Of a stretch of 64,000 nt of DNA, positions 7,772-15,635 are shown piece by piece. The notes under the pieces were generated by a model. That model searched no databases, was not told the DNA's origin, and saw only the letters and a list, made by a program, of their open reading frames with translations. The stretch is from Serinicoccus hydrothermalis (GTDB lineage Bacteria > Actinomycetota > Actinomycetes > Actinomycetales > Dermatophilaceae). Position 1 is the stretch's first letter; every line of letters starts with the position of its first letter. The stretch spans positions 1,922,001 through 1,986,000 of the forward strand of contig NZ_CP014989.1 in NCBI RefSeq assembly GCF_001685415.1, in the 5' to 3' direction. The translations under genes and the position numbers were made by a program.

Positions 7772-9132
7772 CCCACCCGCGCAGCGAGCGGATGCTCACC
7801 GTCGACCAGCTCCGGGCGGGGGTGGCCGACGAGAGCATCGAGACCGTCGTCGTCGCCTTCACCGACATGCAGGGCCGGCTCCAGGGCAAGTACCTCCACG
7901 CCGCCTACTTCGTCGAGCACGCGCTCGGGCACGGCGTCGAGGGGTGCAACTACCTGCTCGCCGTCGACACCGAGATGAACACCGTCGACGGCTACGCCAT
8001 CTCCTCCTGGGAGGCCGGCTACGGCGACATGGAGTTCACCCTCGACCTCGACACCATCCGCTGGGTCCCGTGGCTCGAGCGCACGGTGATGATCCAGTGC
8101 GACCTCGCCCTCACCGACGGCTCGCCGGTGCCCATGTCGCCGCGCTCGATGCTCGCCGCGCAGGTCGAGCGGGCCGCCGGCCACGGGTGGTCGGCGGTCG
8201 CCGGGACCGAGCTGGAGTTCGTCGTCTACCGCGACTCCTTCGAGGAGGCCTGGACCAAGGGGTATACCGGTCTCACCCCCGCGAACCAGTACAACGTCGA
8301 CTACTCGATCGTCGGCTCCGGCCGGGTCGAGCCGCTGCTGCGCCGGATCCGCGCGGACATGTGGCGGGCCGGCATGACGGTCGAGTCGGCCAAGGGCGAG
8401 TGCAACTTCGGCCAGCACGAGATCGGCTTCCTCTTCGACGACGTCGTCACCACCTGCGACAACCACAGCGTCTACAAGACCGGCGCCAAGATGATCGCCG
8501 CGGACCTGGGCCAGTCGCTGACCTTCATGGCCAAGCCCAACGAGCGGGAGGGCAACTCCTGCCACATCCACCTCTCGCTGCGCGGCCTGGACGGGTCGAC
8601 GGTCTTCTGGGCGGACGGCGAGCGCACGCCCCTCTACGACCACTTCATCGCCGGGGTGCTCGCGACGATGCGCGAGTTCACCCTCTTCTACGCGCCCAAC
8701 ATCAACTCCTACAAGCGCTTCGCGCAGGGCTCCTTCGCCCCGACCGCGGTCGCCTGGGGCCAGGACAACCGGACCTGCTCGGTGCGCACCGTCGGCGAGG
8801 GCTCGTCGGCGCGGATGGAGAACCGGGTGCCCGGCGGCGACTGCAACCCCTACCTCGCGGTGGCCGCGATGATGGCCGGCGGCCTGCACGGGATCGAGAA
8901 CGAGCTCGAGCTGGAGCCGATGATGACCGGCAACGCCTACGAGTCCGACGCCCCGCTCGTGCCGCACACGCTGCGGGAGGCGCGCGACCTCTTCGCCGCC
9001 TCCGAGGTGGCGCGGGAGGCCTTCGGGCAGGACGTCGTCGACCACTACGTCAACATGGCCGACGTCGAGATCACCGCCTTCGACGCGGCGGTGACCGACT
9101 GGGAGCTGCGGCGGGGGTTCGAGCGTCTGTGA
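7768..9132 (+). CDS. Glutamine-synthetase-like gamma-glutamyl ligase
   Basis: A 454-residue member of the glutamine synthetase superfamily, of the GlnA3/GlnA4/PuuA type rather than housekeeping GlnA. It should ligate glutamate to an amine using ATP. Catalytic elements are visible: TELEFVVYR, AKGECNFGQHEIGF, GNSCHIHLSL and VRTVGEGSSARMENRVPGGD. The adenylylation-tyrosine region of GlnA I is absent. It starts in an ATGA overlap with the permease stop and its own stop overlaps the next GTG. With an ethanolamine-type permease and an alcohol-dehydrogenase-like SDR in the operon, gamma-glutamylethanolamide synthesis is the best inference; a polyamine is the main alternative. Confidence 0.88.
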   Translation: MTHPRSERMLTVDQLRAGVADESIETVVVAFTDMQGRLQGKYLHAAYFVEHALGHGVEGCNYLLAVDTEMNTVDGYAISSWEAGYGDMEFTLDLDTIRWVPWLERTVMIQCDLALTDGSPVPMSPRSMLAAQVERAAGHGWSAVAGTELEFVVYRDSFEEAWTKGYTGLTPANQYNVDYSIVGSGRVEPLLRRIRADMWRAGMTVESAKGECNFGQHEIGFLFDDVVTTCDNHSVYKTGAKMIAADLGQSLTFMAKPNEREGNSCHIHLSLRGLDGSTVFWADGERTPLYDHFIAGVLATMREFTLFYAPNINSYKRFAQGSFAPTAVAWGQDNRTCSVRTVGEGSSARMENRVPGGDCNPYLAVAAMMAGGLHGIENELELEPMMTGNAYESDAPLVPHTLREARDLFAASEVAREAFGQDVVDHYVNMADVEITAFDAAVTDWELRRGFERL

Positions 9133-9848
9133 GCCGACCACGGATCGGGCTGACCACCTACTACAAGGAGGCCGCCTGGGGTGTCTGGCGACGCCCGGCG
9201 GCGATCGTCCCCGCCGCCTACGTCGAGGGGGTCGCCTCGGCCGGGGGCACGCCCGTGCTGCTTCCGCCGGTCGGGTCCGACCCCTCGGTGCTGGACGTCC
9301 TCGACGCGCTGGTGCTCGTCGGCGGGGCGGACGTCGACGCGGCGCAGTATGCCGCCGCCCCCCACCCGAGCACCGCGCCCGAGCCGGTGCGCGACGCCCC
9401 CGAGCTGGCGCTGGCGCGGGCCGCGCTGGAGCGGGGCCTGCCGCTGCTCGCGATCTGCCGCGGGGTGCAGGTGCTCAACGTCGCGCTCGGGGGGACGCTC
9501 GAGCAGCACCTGCCCGAGCGGCTGGGGCACACGGCATACCAGCCGAGCCCGGGGGTCTTCGGCGAGGTGACCTTCCGCACCGAGCCGGGCTCGCGGATCG
9601 CCGCGGTGCTCGGCGAGGAGGCGGTCTCGCCGTGCTACCACCACCAGGGCGTCGGTGGGGTCGCCGACGGGCTCGTCGTCACCGCCCGCTCCGCCGACGG
9701 GGTGATCCAGGCGCTGGAGCCCGCCGACGGCCCCGGCTGGGCGATCGGCGTGCAGTTCCACCCCGAGGAGAACCCTGCCGACCGCCGGCTCTTCCACGCC
9801 CTCGTGGCCCAGGCCACCGATCCCGCACGCGACCCGAGGAGATCCTGA
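9129..9848 (+). CDS. Class I glutamine-amidotransferase-like gamma-glutamyl hydrolase (PuuD type)
   Basis: A 239-residue enzyme expected to release glutamate from a gamma-glutamyl amide, the last step of a gamma-glutamylation pathway. The nucleophile is the Cys in AICRGVQVLNVALGG, and the His-x-Glu pair is in GVQFHPEE. LVGGADVDAAQY is typical of the PuuD/gamma-Glu-GABA hydrolase group. GTG is the start, overlapping the ligase stop (GTGA), so translation is coupled. Its presence shows that the glutamyl group is a temporary tag that is recycled. Confidence 0.88.
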   Translation: MSRPRIGLTTYYKEAAWGVWRRPAAIVPAAYVEGVASAGGTPVLLPPVGSDPSVLDVLDALVLVGGADVDAAQYAAAPHPSTAPEPVRDAPELALARAALERGLPLLAICRGVQVLNVALGGTLEQHLPERLGHTAYQPSPGVFGEVTFRTEPGSRIAAVLGEEAVSPCYHHQGVGGVADGLVVTARSADGVIQALEPADGPGWAIGVQFHPEENPADRRLFHALVAQATDPARDPRRS

Positions 9849-9852
9849 GCAG

Positions 9853-11214
9853 ATGAGCACGACCGACGTCATCGACCCGGCGACCGAGGAGGTCATCACC
9901 TCCCTCGAGCTCGCCGACGTGGACGAGACCGACCGGGCGGTCGAGACCGCCCACCGCGCGTTCGCGACCTGGCGCACGGTCTCCCCCGCCGACCGGGCCC
10001 GGCTGCTGCGCCGCTTCGCCGCCGTGGTCGACGAGCACGTCGAGGAGCTGGCGCGGCTGGAGGTGCGCAACGCCGGGCATACCCTCGGCAACGCACGGTG
10101 GGAGGCCGGCAACGTCCGGGACGTGCTCAACTACTACTCCGGCGCGCCCGAGCGCCCGGCCGGCGACACCATCCCCGTGGACGGCGGCGTCGCCATGACG
10201 TATGCCGAGCCGCTGGGCGTCGTCGCGGTGATCGTGCCGTGGAACTTCCCCATGCCCATCGCCGGCTGGGCGATCGGCCCGGCGCTGGCCGCCGGCAACA
10301 CCGTGGTCCTCAAGCCCGCCGAGCTCACCCCGCTCACCGCGCTGCGGCTGGCCGAGCTGGCCCTGGAGGCGGGCCTACCGGAGGGCGTCCTGCAGGTGCT
10401 GCCGGGGCGGGGGTCGGTCGTCGGCGCGCGCTTCGTCACGCACCCGCTCGTCCGCAAGGTCGTCTTCACCGGGTCCACGGCCGTCGGCAAGCAGGTCATG
10501 GCCGGCTGCGCCGAGCAGGTGAAGCGGGTGACGCTGGAGCTGGGCGGCAAGAACGCCAGCATCGTCTTCGCCGACGCCGACCTGGACGTCGCGGCCGCGG
10601 CGGCACCCGGCGGCGCCTTCGACAACGCGGGGCAGGACTGCTGCGCCCGCTCCCGGCTGCTCGTCCAGGAGGACGTGCTCGACGACTTCCTCGGGCGGCT
10701 GGAGCCGGCGGTGCGCGGCTTCGTCTGCGGGGACCCCGGCGACGAGGGCAGCGGGATGGGCCCGCTCATCTCCGCCGGTCAGCGCGAGGTCGTGGCCGGC
10801 TACGTCGGCGACGCGGAGGTGCTCATCCAGGGCGAGGCGCCGCAGGGGCCGGGCTTCTGGCACCCCCCGACCGTGCTCCGCACCCGGTCCGAGAGCGACC
10901 CGGCCTTCACCGAGGAGATCTTCGGGCCGGTGATCTCGGTGCTGCCCTTCCGGGACGAGGCGGACGCGCTGCGCATCGCCAACGACACGGCATACGGGCT
11001 GTCCGGCTCGATCTGGACCCGCGACGTGGGGCGGGCGCTGCGCGTGGCGCGCGGGCTGGAGGCCGGCAACCTCGCCGTCAACAGCCACAGCTCGGTGCGC
11101 TACAACACCCCGTTCGGCGGCGTCAAGGCCTCCGGGCTCGGGCGTGAGCTGGGCCCGCACGCGCTGGACGCCTTCACCGACACCAAGACCATCTTCATCG
11201 CCACCACCGACTGA
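9853..11214 (+). CDS. NAD(P)-dependent aldehyde dehydrogenase
   Basis: A 453-residue aldehyde dehydrogenase that should oxidise the gamma-glutamyl aldehyde to its acid. Visible motifs are the PWNFPMPIAGW cofactor region, FTGSTAVGKQVM, the general-base Glu in LELGGKNASIVF (about residue 235), and the catalytic Cys in NAGQDCCARSRLLV (about 270). GPVISVLPF and NTPFGGVKASGLGRE complete the fold. GAGGAGA lies upstream of ATG 9853, 4 nt after the hydrolase stop. It is close to the PuuC/betaine-aldehyde dehydrogenase group. The substrate is inferred from operon context. Confidence 0.93.
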   Translation: MSTTDVIDPATEEVITSLELADVDETDRAVETAHRAFATWRTVSPADRARLLRRFAAVVDEHVEELARLEVRNAGHTLGNARWEAGNVRDVLNYYSGAPERPAGDTIPVDGGVAMTYAEPLGVVAVIVPWNFPMPIAGWAIGPALAAGNTVVLKPAELTPLTALRLAELALEAGLPEGVLQVLPGRGSVVGARFVTHPLVRKVVFTGSTAVGKQVMAGCAEQVKRVTLELGGKNASIVFADADLDVAAAAAPGGAFDNAGQDCCARSRLLVQEDVLDDFLGRLEPAVRGFVCGDPGDEGSGMGPLISAGQREVVAGYVGDAEVLIQGEAPQGPGFWHPPTVLRTRSESDPAFTEEIFGPVISVLPFRDEADALRIANDTAYGLSGSIWTRDVGRALRVARGLEAGNLAVNSHSSVRYNTPFGGVKASGLGRELGPHALDAFTDTKTIFIATTD

Positions 11215-11229
11215 GACGAGAGGACCGCC

Positions 11230-12030
11230 ATGAGCCACCCCGGAAAGATCGACCTGACCCAGCGGCTCGCCGGCCGCGTCGCCGTGGTGACCGGCGGCGC
11301 CAGCGGCATCGGCCTGGCCAGCGCCCGCCGCCTCGCCGCCGAGGGCGCCACCGTGGTGCTCGCCGACATCTGCGAGCAGAGCGCGGGCGAGGCCTTGGCG
11401 CAGGAGCTCGGCGGCCTCTTCGTCCGCACCGATGTCACCGACCCCGACGAGGTCGAGCGCCTCTTCGCCACGGCCAAGCAGGCCTACGGCAGCGTGGACG
11501 TCGCCTTCAACAACGCCGGGATCTCCCCGCCGGAGGACGACTCCATCCTCGAGACCGGGCTGGAGGCCTGGCGCCGGGTGCAGGAGGTCAACCTCACCAG
11601 CGTCTACCTGTGCTGCAAGGCGGCGCTGCCCTACATGCTCGAGCAGCGGCGTGGGTCGATCATCAACACCGCCTCCTTCGTGGCGGTGATGGGCGCGGCG
11701 ACCTCGCAGATCAGCTACTCGGCCTCCAAGGGCGGCGTGCTGTCCATGACGCGGGAGCTGGGGGTCCAGTTCGCCCGGTCGGGCGTGCGGGTCAACGCGC
11801 TTTGCCCCGGCCCGGTCAACACCCCGCTGCTGCAGGAGCTCTTCGCCTCCGACCCGGAGCGGGCCCAGCGCCGGCTGGTCCACGTGCCGATGGGCCGCTT
11901 CGGCGAGCCCGCGGAGATGGCCGCCGCGGTGGCCTTCCTGGCCAGCGACGACAGCTCGTTCATGACCGCGGCGGAGTTCCTCGTCGACGGTGGCATCAGC
12001 TCGGCCTACGTGACCCCCCTGGACGCCTGA
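11230..12030 (+). CDS. Short-chain dehydrogenase/reductase
   Basis: A 266-residue classical SDR. The NAD(P) site is VVTGGASGIGLASARRLA, followed by FNNAGIS and the catalytic Ser/Tyr/Lys in SQISYSASKGG. Asp in VLADI after the second strand suggests NAD preference. It lies 15 nt after the aldehyde dehydrogenase with a GAGAGGA RBS. Automated labels often call such genes 3-oxoacyl-ACP reductase, but here no fatty-acid genes are near. The operon needs an alcohol dehydrogenase if the substrate is an amino alcohol, so oxidation of gamma-glutamylethanolamide to the aldehyde is the favoured role (inference). Its last 28 nt are duplicated downstream. Confidence 0.88.
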   Translation: MSHPGKIDLTQRLAGRVAVVTGGASGIGLASARRLAAEGATVVLADICEQSAGEALAQELGGLFVRTDVTDPDEVERLFATAKQAYGSVDVAFNNAGISPPEDDSILETGLEAWRRVQEVNLTSVYLCCKAALPYMLEQRRGSIINTASFVAVMGAATSQISYSASKGGVLSMTRELGVQFARSGVRVNALCPGPVNTPLLQELFASDPERAQRRLVHVPMGRFGEPAEMAAAVAFLASDDSSFMTAAEFLVDGGISSAYVTPLDA

Positions 12031-12060
12031 CCCCGGCCTACGTGACCCCTGGACGTCTGA
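12003..12060 (+). repeat. Tandem duplication of the SDR gene end
   Basis: The last 28 nt of the SDR gene (12003-12030, encoding AYVTPLDA and stop) are followed by a near copy at 12033-12060 that has lost two bases and carries one substitution. The copy is non-coding. It lies 12 nt before a palindromic repeat and may be a footprint of local slippage or of the repeat inserting. Confidence 0.8.
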
Positions 12061-12072
12061 GCCCACTCTCCC

Positions 12073-12128
12073 CCGAATTCGACCTCTGGAAACGTCGCCA
12101 TGGCGAACATTTCAGAGGTCGAATTCGG
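12073..12128. repeat. Palindromic interspersed repeat, copy A
   Basis: Perfect 16-bp arms (CCGAATTCGACCTCTG at 12073-12088; reverse complement at 12113-12128) flank a partly palindromic centre containing CGCCATGGCGAAC. It lies between the convergent SDR and CopD-type genes. Related copies are at 42423-42479, 50291-50344 and 50361-50421. It could fold as a bidirectional terminator or be a REP/MITE-like element. Confidence 0.85.
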
Positions 12129-12129
12129 A

Positions 12130-12227
12130 CAGAAACTGGCGGAGAGCTGGCCCGTTCCGGCAGAAACTGGCGGAGGAGCTGGCCCGCTGGGCTCAGGAGC
12201 CGGGCCGTGCCCCGAGCTGGGCTCAGG
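12130..12227. repeat. Nested direct repeats next to palindrome A
   Basis: A roughly 25-nt unit starting CAGAAACTGGCGGAG occurs at 12130-12154 and 12161-12186. GCTGGGCTCAGG occurs at 12186-12197 and 12216-12227, the second copy including the stop codon of the following minus-strand gene. The arrangement suggests repeated slippage or rearrangement at this gene junction. No gene is present. Confidence 0.75.
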
Positions 12228-13763
12228 GGTCGGCGCGCACCCGGAGGGTGTCGGCGAAGCCGTCGACGGCCTGTCCCTCGGCCTGGCTGACGAAGCCGTA
12301 GTCGCCTTCCGCCGAGGGCGCCGGGAAGGTGATGAAGGTCCGCGGTGGGACGTCGACGTCGAAGTCGGGCGAGGTGATGGTCGCGGCGGTGTCGCTGCTG
12401 TTGTAGACCGTCACCGCCTGCCCCGGACGCACCGTGCCGGGCACGTGGAAGCGCTCGTCGTCGATGAGGATGCTGACCGAGAGCTCGCCGTGGTCGTGCC
12501 CGATCATCTCGGCGGCCGAGGAGTCGGCTGTGGGCGGCTCCGCTGCCGGGCGGTCCTCCGTCCGCGGTATGTCGTCGGTCTGGGCGGTCGAGGATCCCTG
12601 CTCGGTGGGCCCCTCCACCTCTGCGGGCGGGACGGCACTCACCGGTGCGCCGGTGGCCGGTGCGGGTGCCGGCGAGGCGGCCAGCGCCACGGACACCGTG
12701 AGGGTCAGGGCCATCAGCGCGACCTCGACGACCCCCAGGCGGACGAAGGTCCACGGACGACCGGCCTCGAGCGCCGGGATGGTAGCCCGCCGGTGCTGCC
12801 ACCCGATGAGGCCGAGGACCACCACCAGCGCGACCTTCACGGCCAGCAGATGGACCCAGCCCTCGCCCAGCCACGACCACGACAGGGCACCGGCCACGAC
12901 GAGGGCCGCGACCACCCCCGACAGCAGGAGCAGGGCGAGGCAGGCCAGGGCCAGACCGCTGAACCGGCGCACGGCGTGGGCGCTCTCGCCCCCCCCCCCG
13001 GCCCTTACAGCAGCAGCGCCGCCAGGCCCCCCACCCAGAGGGTCGCCGAGACGACGTGCGCCGAGAGCGTGATCACGGCGGCGACATGGCTGCCGGCTGC
13101 CGCGGAGTGGCCGGCCAGGACGCCCGGGACGACCACGGCGCACAGCGCCAGCACCAGCAGAAGGGAGGACGCGGTCCGGAGCCCCGCGACCGGTCGTCGG
13201 GCCAGCACGCTGCTGCCGGCGGCCACGACGACCAGCGGGACAGCGACCCAGAGGGTGGCCCTGCCCACCGGCAGCTCGAGGGCCAGCCCGACCACCCCCG
13301 CCACCGACAGCTGCGACACCGGGACGCCCAGGATGGTGCTCGCGGTCAGCACCAGGCCGGCCAGCTCGGCGACCAGCCACACCGCAGCGGTCCAGGCGGT
13401 GCCGCGCAGGGCCCGGACCGTCCCTGCGGAGGAGGGCGGCGCGAGCAGCGCCGCGAAGACCAGCTGGCCCACCGTCAGGACGGCCAGCAGGCGCGCGGCC
13501 AGACTCGCCGGCAGGCCCCAGCCGGTGACGGGCCCCGCGTCGGGCAGACCCCCCGGCGACGGGACGGGGGCGCCGCCACCCACGAGCAACGCCGCGACCA
13601 GCACGGCGGTCAGCACGCCGCAGGCGGCGACGACGGTGACGGGAAGGCGCGCGGAGGAGGGCCGACCTAGCGCGGCCGAGGAGAATGCTGCCTCCTCGGT
13701 GCCCTCAGAAATGCCCCCGTCCCTCTCGGAGGTGTCTTTCTGCTCCGGGGGCGAGATGCCCAC
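12223..13763 (-). pseudogene. CopD-domain/cupredoxin membrane protein, frame disrupted
   Basis: Two adjacent frames make one recognisable gene. The 5' part (13763 to stop at 13005, 252 residues) carries a hydrophilic N-terminus and most of a CopD-like multi-helix copper-resistance domain, ending ATLWVGGLAALLL then TAA. The 3' part (about 13004 to 12223) continues in a -1 frame with the last CopD helices (FSGLALACLALLLLSG), an acidic linker and a C-terminal cupredoxin-like domain that lacks a Cys copper ligand. Adding one G just before the TAA would join them, giving about 510 residues. An 11-C run (12989-12999) follows immediately, so a sequencing slip is as likely as a mutation. The start is 3 nt after the sortase stop, as in an operon. 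Confidence 0.75.
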
Positions 13764-13766
13764 CGG

Positions 13767-14552
13767 TCAGGCCTCACGGGCGAAGACGATGACGTTGTCG
13801 TTGTAGTGGCCGGTGCTCTCCGAGATCGTGCCGGCGCAGGTGATGACCCGCAGCTCAGGTCCGGGGGTGTTCCCGTAGACCTGCGCGGTGGGAAAGGCGT
13901 TCTTGGGGAACTGCTGCAGGTCGTAGACCTCGAAGGTGGCCTCGCTGCCGTCGGCCCGGGTGACCTCGACGGTGTCGCCGACGCTGAGCGCGGCGAGGTC
14001 GAAGAAGACGGAGGGCCCACGCCCGATGCTGCTGACGTGGCCGAGGATGACGGCCGGGCCGTCCTCGCCGGGTCGGGGAGAACCGTCGTACCACGCGGCG
14101 GTGTCGAAGTCGTCGCCCTCCGGGACGGCCAGGGCCCCCTCGTCGTCCAGGCCGAGGTGCAGCAGGTCGGAGGTCACGCCGATCGCGGGGATGTTCACCG
14201 AGACCGGCTCCTCCACCGGTGCGGGCTCCTCGACCGGGATCGCCTCGTCGTCGGCGGTCTCCTCCGTGGAAGATCCCGCCGAGTCCTCGCTGTCGCCGTC
14301 CTCGGGAGCCTGCGTCTCCGCAGCTGCGGACGGGACCGGTGCCGGCAGGGCCGTGCTCTCCCCGACGTCGCGGCTCGCCGTCGCGCTGTCGGCCAGGGTG
14401 GGCGGGGTGGGGGTGGCCTCCGGTCCGGACAGGCCCACTGCCATGGCGGTGCCGCCACCCAGGACCAGCGCCAGCCCGAGGGCCGTGCGCAGGACGGGAC
14501 CGCGACGTCGGGCAGCACGAGGCGTGCTCGGCTGCCCGACGTCCTCGGTCAT
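13767..14552 (-). CDS. Class F sortase (second copy), catalytic Arg replaced
   Basis: A 261-residue membrane-anchored sortase. The N-terminal helix is about residues 21-41, then a long acidic Pro/Glu/Ser linker, and the sortase domain from about residue 118. His is in ILGHVSSIG and Cys in VITCAGTI. The position of the Arg in the first sortase (Cys+12, SYRDN) is Asn here (HYNDN). It lies between the CHRD-type substrate candidate (14566-15332) and the CopD gene, all on one strand with 3-13 nt gaps. The upstream protein ends in a LAATG tail, a plausible sorting signal. Fold assignment is firm; activity is less so. Confidence 0.9.
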   Translation of the reverse strand: MTEDVGQPSTPRAARRRGPVLRTALGLALVLGGGTAMAVGLSGPEATPTPPTLADSATASRDVGESTALPAPVPSAAAETQAPEDGDSEDSAGSSTEETADDEAIPVEEPAPVEEPVSVNIPAIGVTSDLLHLGLDDEGALAVPEGDDFDTAAWYDGSPRPGEDGPAVILGHVSSIGRGPSVFFDLAALSVGDTVEVTRADGSEATFEVYDLQQFPKNAFPTAQVYGNTPGPELRVITCAGTISESTGHYNDNVIVFAREA

Positions 14553-14565
14553 CGAGAGAGCTCGA

Positions 14566-15332
14566 TCAGCTCTGCTCGGCGCTGCGGCGACGCATGAGGA
14601 TCAGCGCGCCACCCACCAGGACGACACCGCCGGTCGCGGCGAGCGCCAGGTTCTGACCGCCGAGGCTCGCCTCACCGGTGCCGACACCGCCTCCGGGGGT
14701 CTCGCCCATCTGGGAGACCTGGGCCACGCCGCACAGGGCCGGGTCGGTCGCCTCACCGGGCAGCGACGGGTCCAGGTCGGACGCGCCACGGTCACCCTCG
14801 TCGTAGGCACCGCTGCCGTCGTAGTCGACACCGTGCACGACCACCACGGCCTCGCCGTCCGCGAGCGCGTCGGCCGTCTCCTGGTCGACCTCCACGTCGG
14901 CGCGGGAGTAGCTGACGTCGTCACCCACACCGAAGCGGTCGACGGCCAGGCCGGAGTCCGGGCTGGTGTCACCCTCGGTGGTCAGCGACACCTTGATGCC
15001 ACCGTAGGCGGGGACACCCTCGGTGGTGGTGAGGAAGCCGCTGCCGTCGGCGTCGTCCTCCGCGGTCGGGCACATGTTGCGGGCGTCCTCGGCGTCGTGG
15101 ATGTGCGCGGCGTGCGGCGCATCCGCCAGCAGGCCCTGGTAGGCCAGCGTGAAGTGCAGGGTGGTGCCGTCCATCTCGATCATGGCCGAGCCGGAGCCGG
15201 GGGCACCGTTCAGCGGGACCGGCTGGAGGTCGGCCATCGACTCACCGGTGGCCGCCAGCGCGGGGGCGCCGGCCAGCATCAGCGCTGCCACGCCAGCGGC
15301 GGGGCAGCGAGGTACTTGCGAGAAATTCTCAT
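14566..15332 (-). pseudogene. CHRD-like surface protein with LAATG tail, signal peptide frameshifted
   Basis: This encodes about 255 residues: an export signal, a CHRD-like beta domain (LHFTLAYQGLL, PHAAHIHDAED, VVVVHGVDYDGSG), a Gly-rich linker, LAATG, a hydrophobic helix and an RRRSAEQS tail. It is therefore a probable wall-anchored substrate of the adjacent sortase. The natural start is ATG 15332 (AGAAGGG upstream) encoding MRISRKYLAAP, but that frame hits TGA after 17 codons. One extra C in the GCCCC run near 15300 restores a perfect signal peptide (LAAPAAGVAALMLAGAPALA). The downstream frame stays open for over 240 codons without damage, which points to a recent mutation or a sequencing error. 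Confidence 0.75.
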
Positions 15333-15623
15333 GGAGAAAGCCCTTCTGATCGGACCTGCAGCACGCAATCCCAATACGCCTCGACAGGCAGGTATCCCAG
15401 GGACCTGGGACGACGAGCAAGTTAACCGCTCGCGAGCAGGAATGCACACCGAAACGCCCCCGAAACACGGGAGGACCGGAATTCTCCGCGCCAACACTCA
15501 GGATTCAGCACAGAATTTCACCTCCCGCGACGTTACACAACTCGCGAGTAACAGGAAATCTCGGGACGACTTTCCCTTCACGTCAGGGGCGGCCACGGAA
15601 TGCTGCACCAGCGGGGTCCTCCG
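15333..15623. promoter_or_regulatory. AT-richer divergent intergenic region
   Basis: This region of about 290 nt lies between the CHRD gene and the Fpg/Nei gene and is clearly less GC-rich than its surroundings. It contains CTCGCGAG at 15428 and again near 15541, the latter framed by GTTAC...GTAAC (15532-15552). No coding frame with RBS support was found. It probably holds the CHRD operon promoter, but I could not pin a -35/-10 pair. Confidence 0.4.
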
Positions 15624-15635
15624 TAGGATCACCCC

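Noticed and set aside
11230-12030. SDR as FabG of fatty-acid synthesis
   Set aside because: Motifs are generic to SDRs; no other fab genes nearby and operon context favours amine catabolism.
12989-12999. 11-C run as the direct cause of the CopD frameshift
   Set aside because: On the coding strand the in-frame TAA comes before the run, so changing run length alone cannot rescue the frame. One extra base just upstream is needed.
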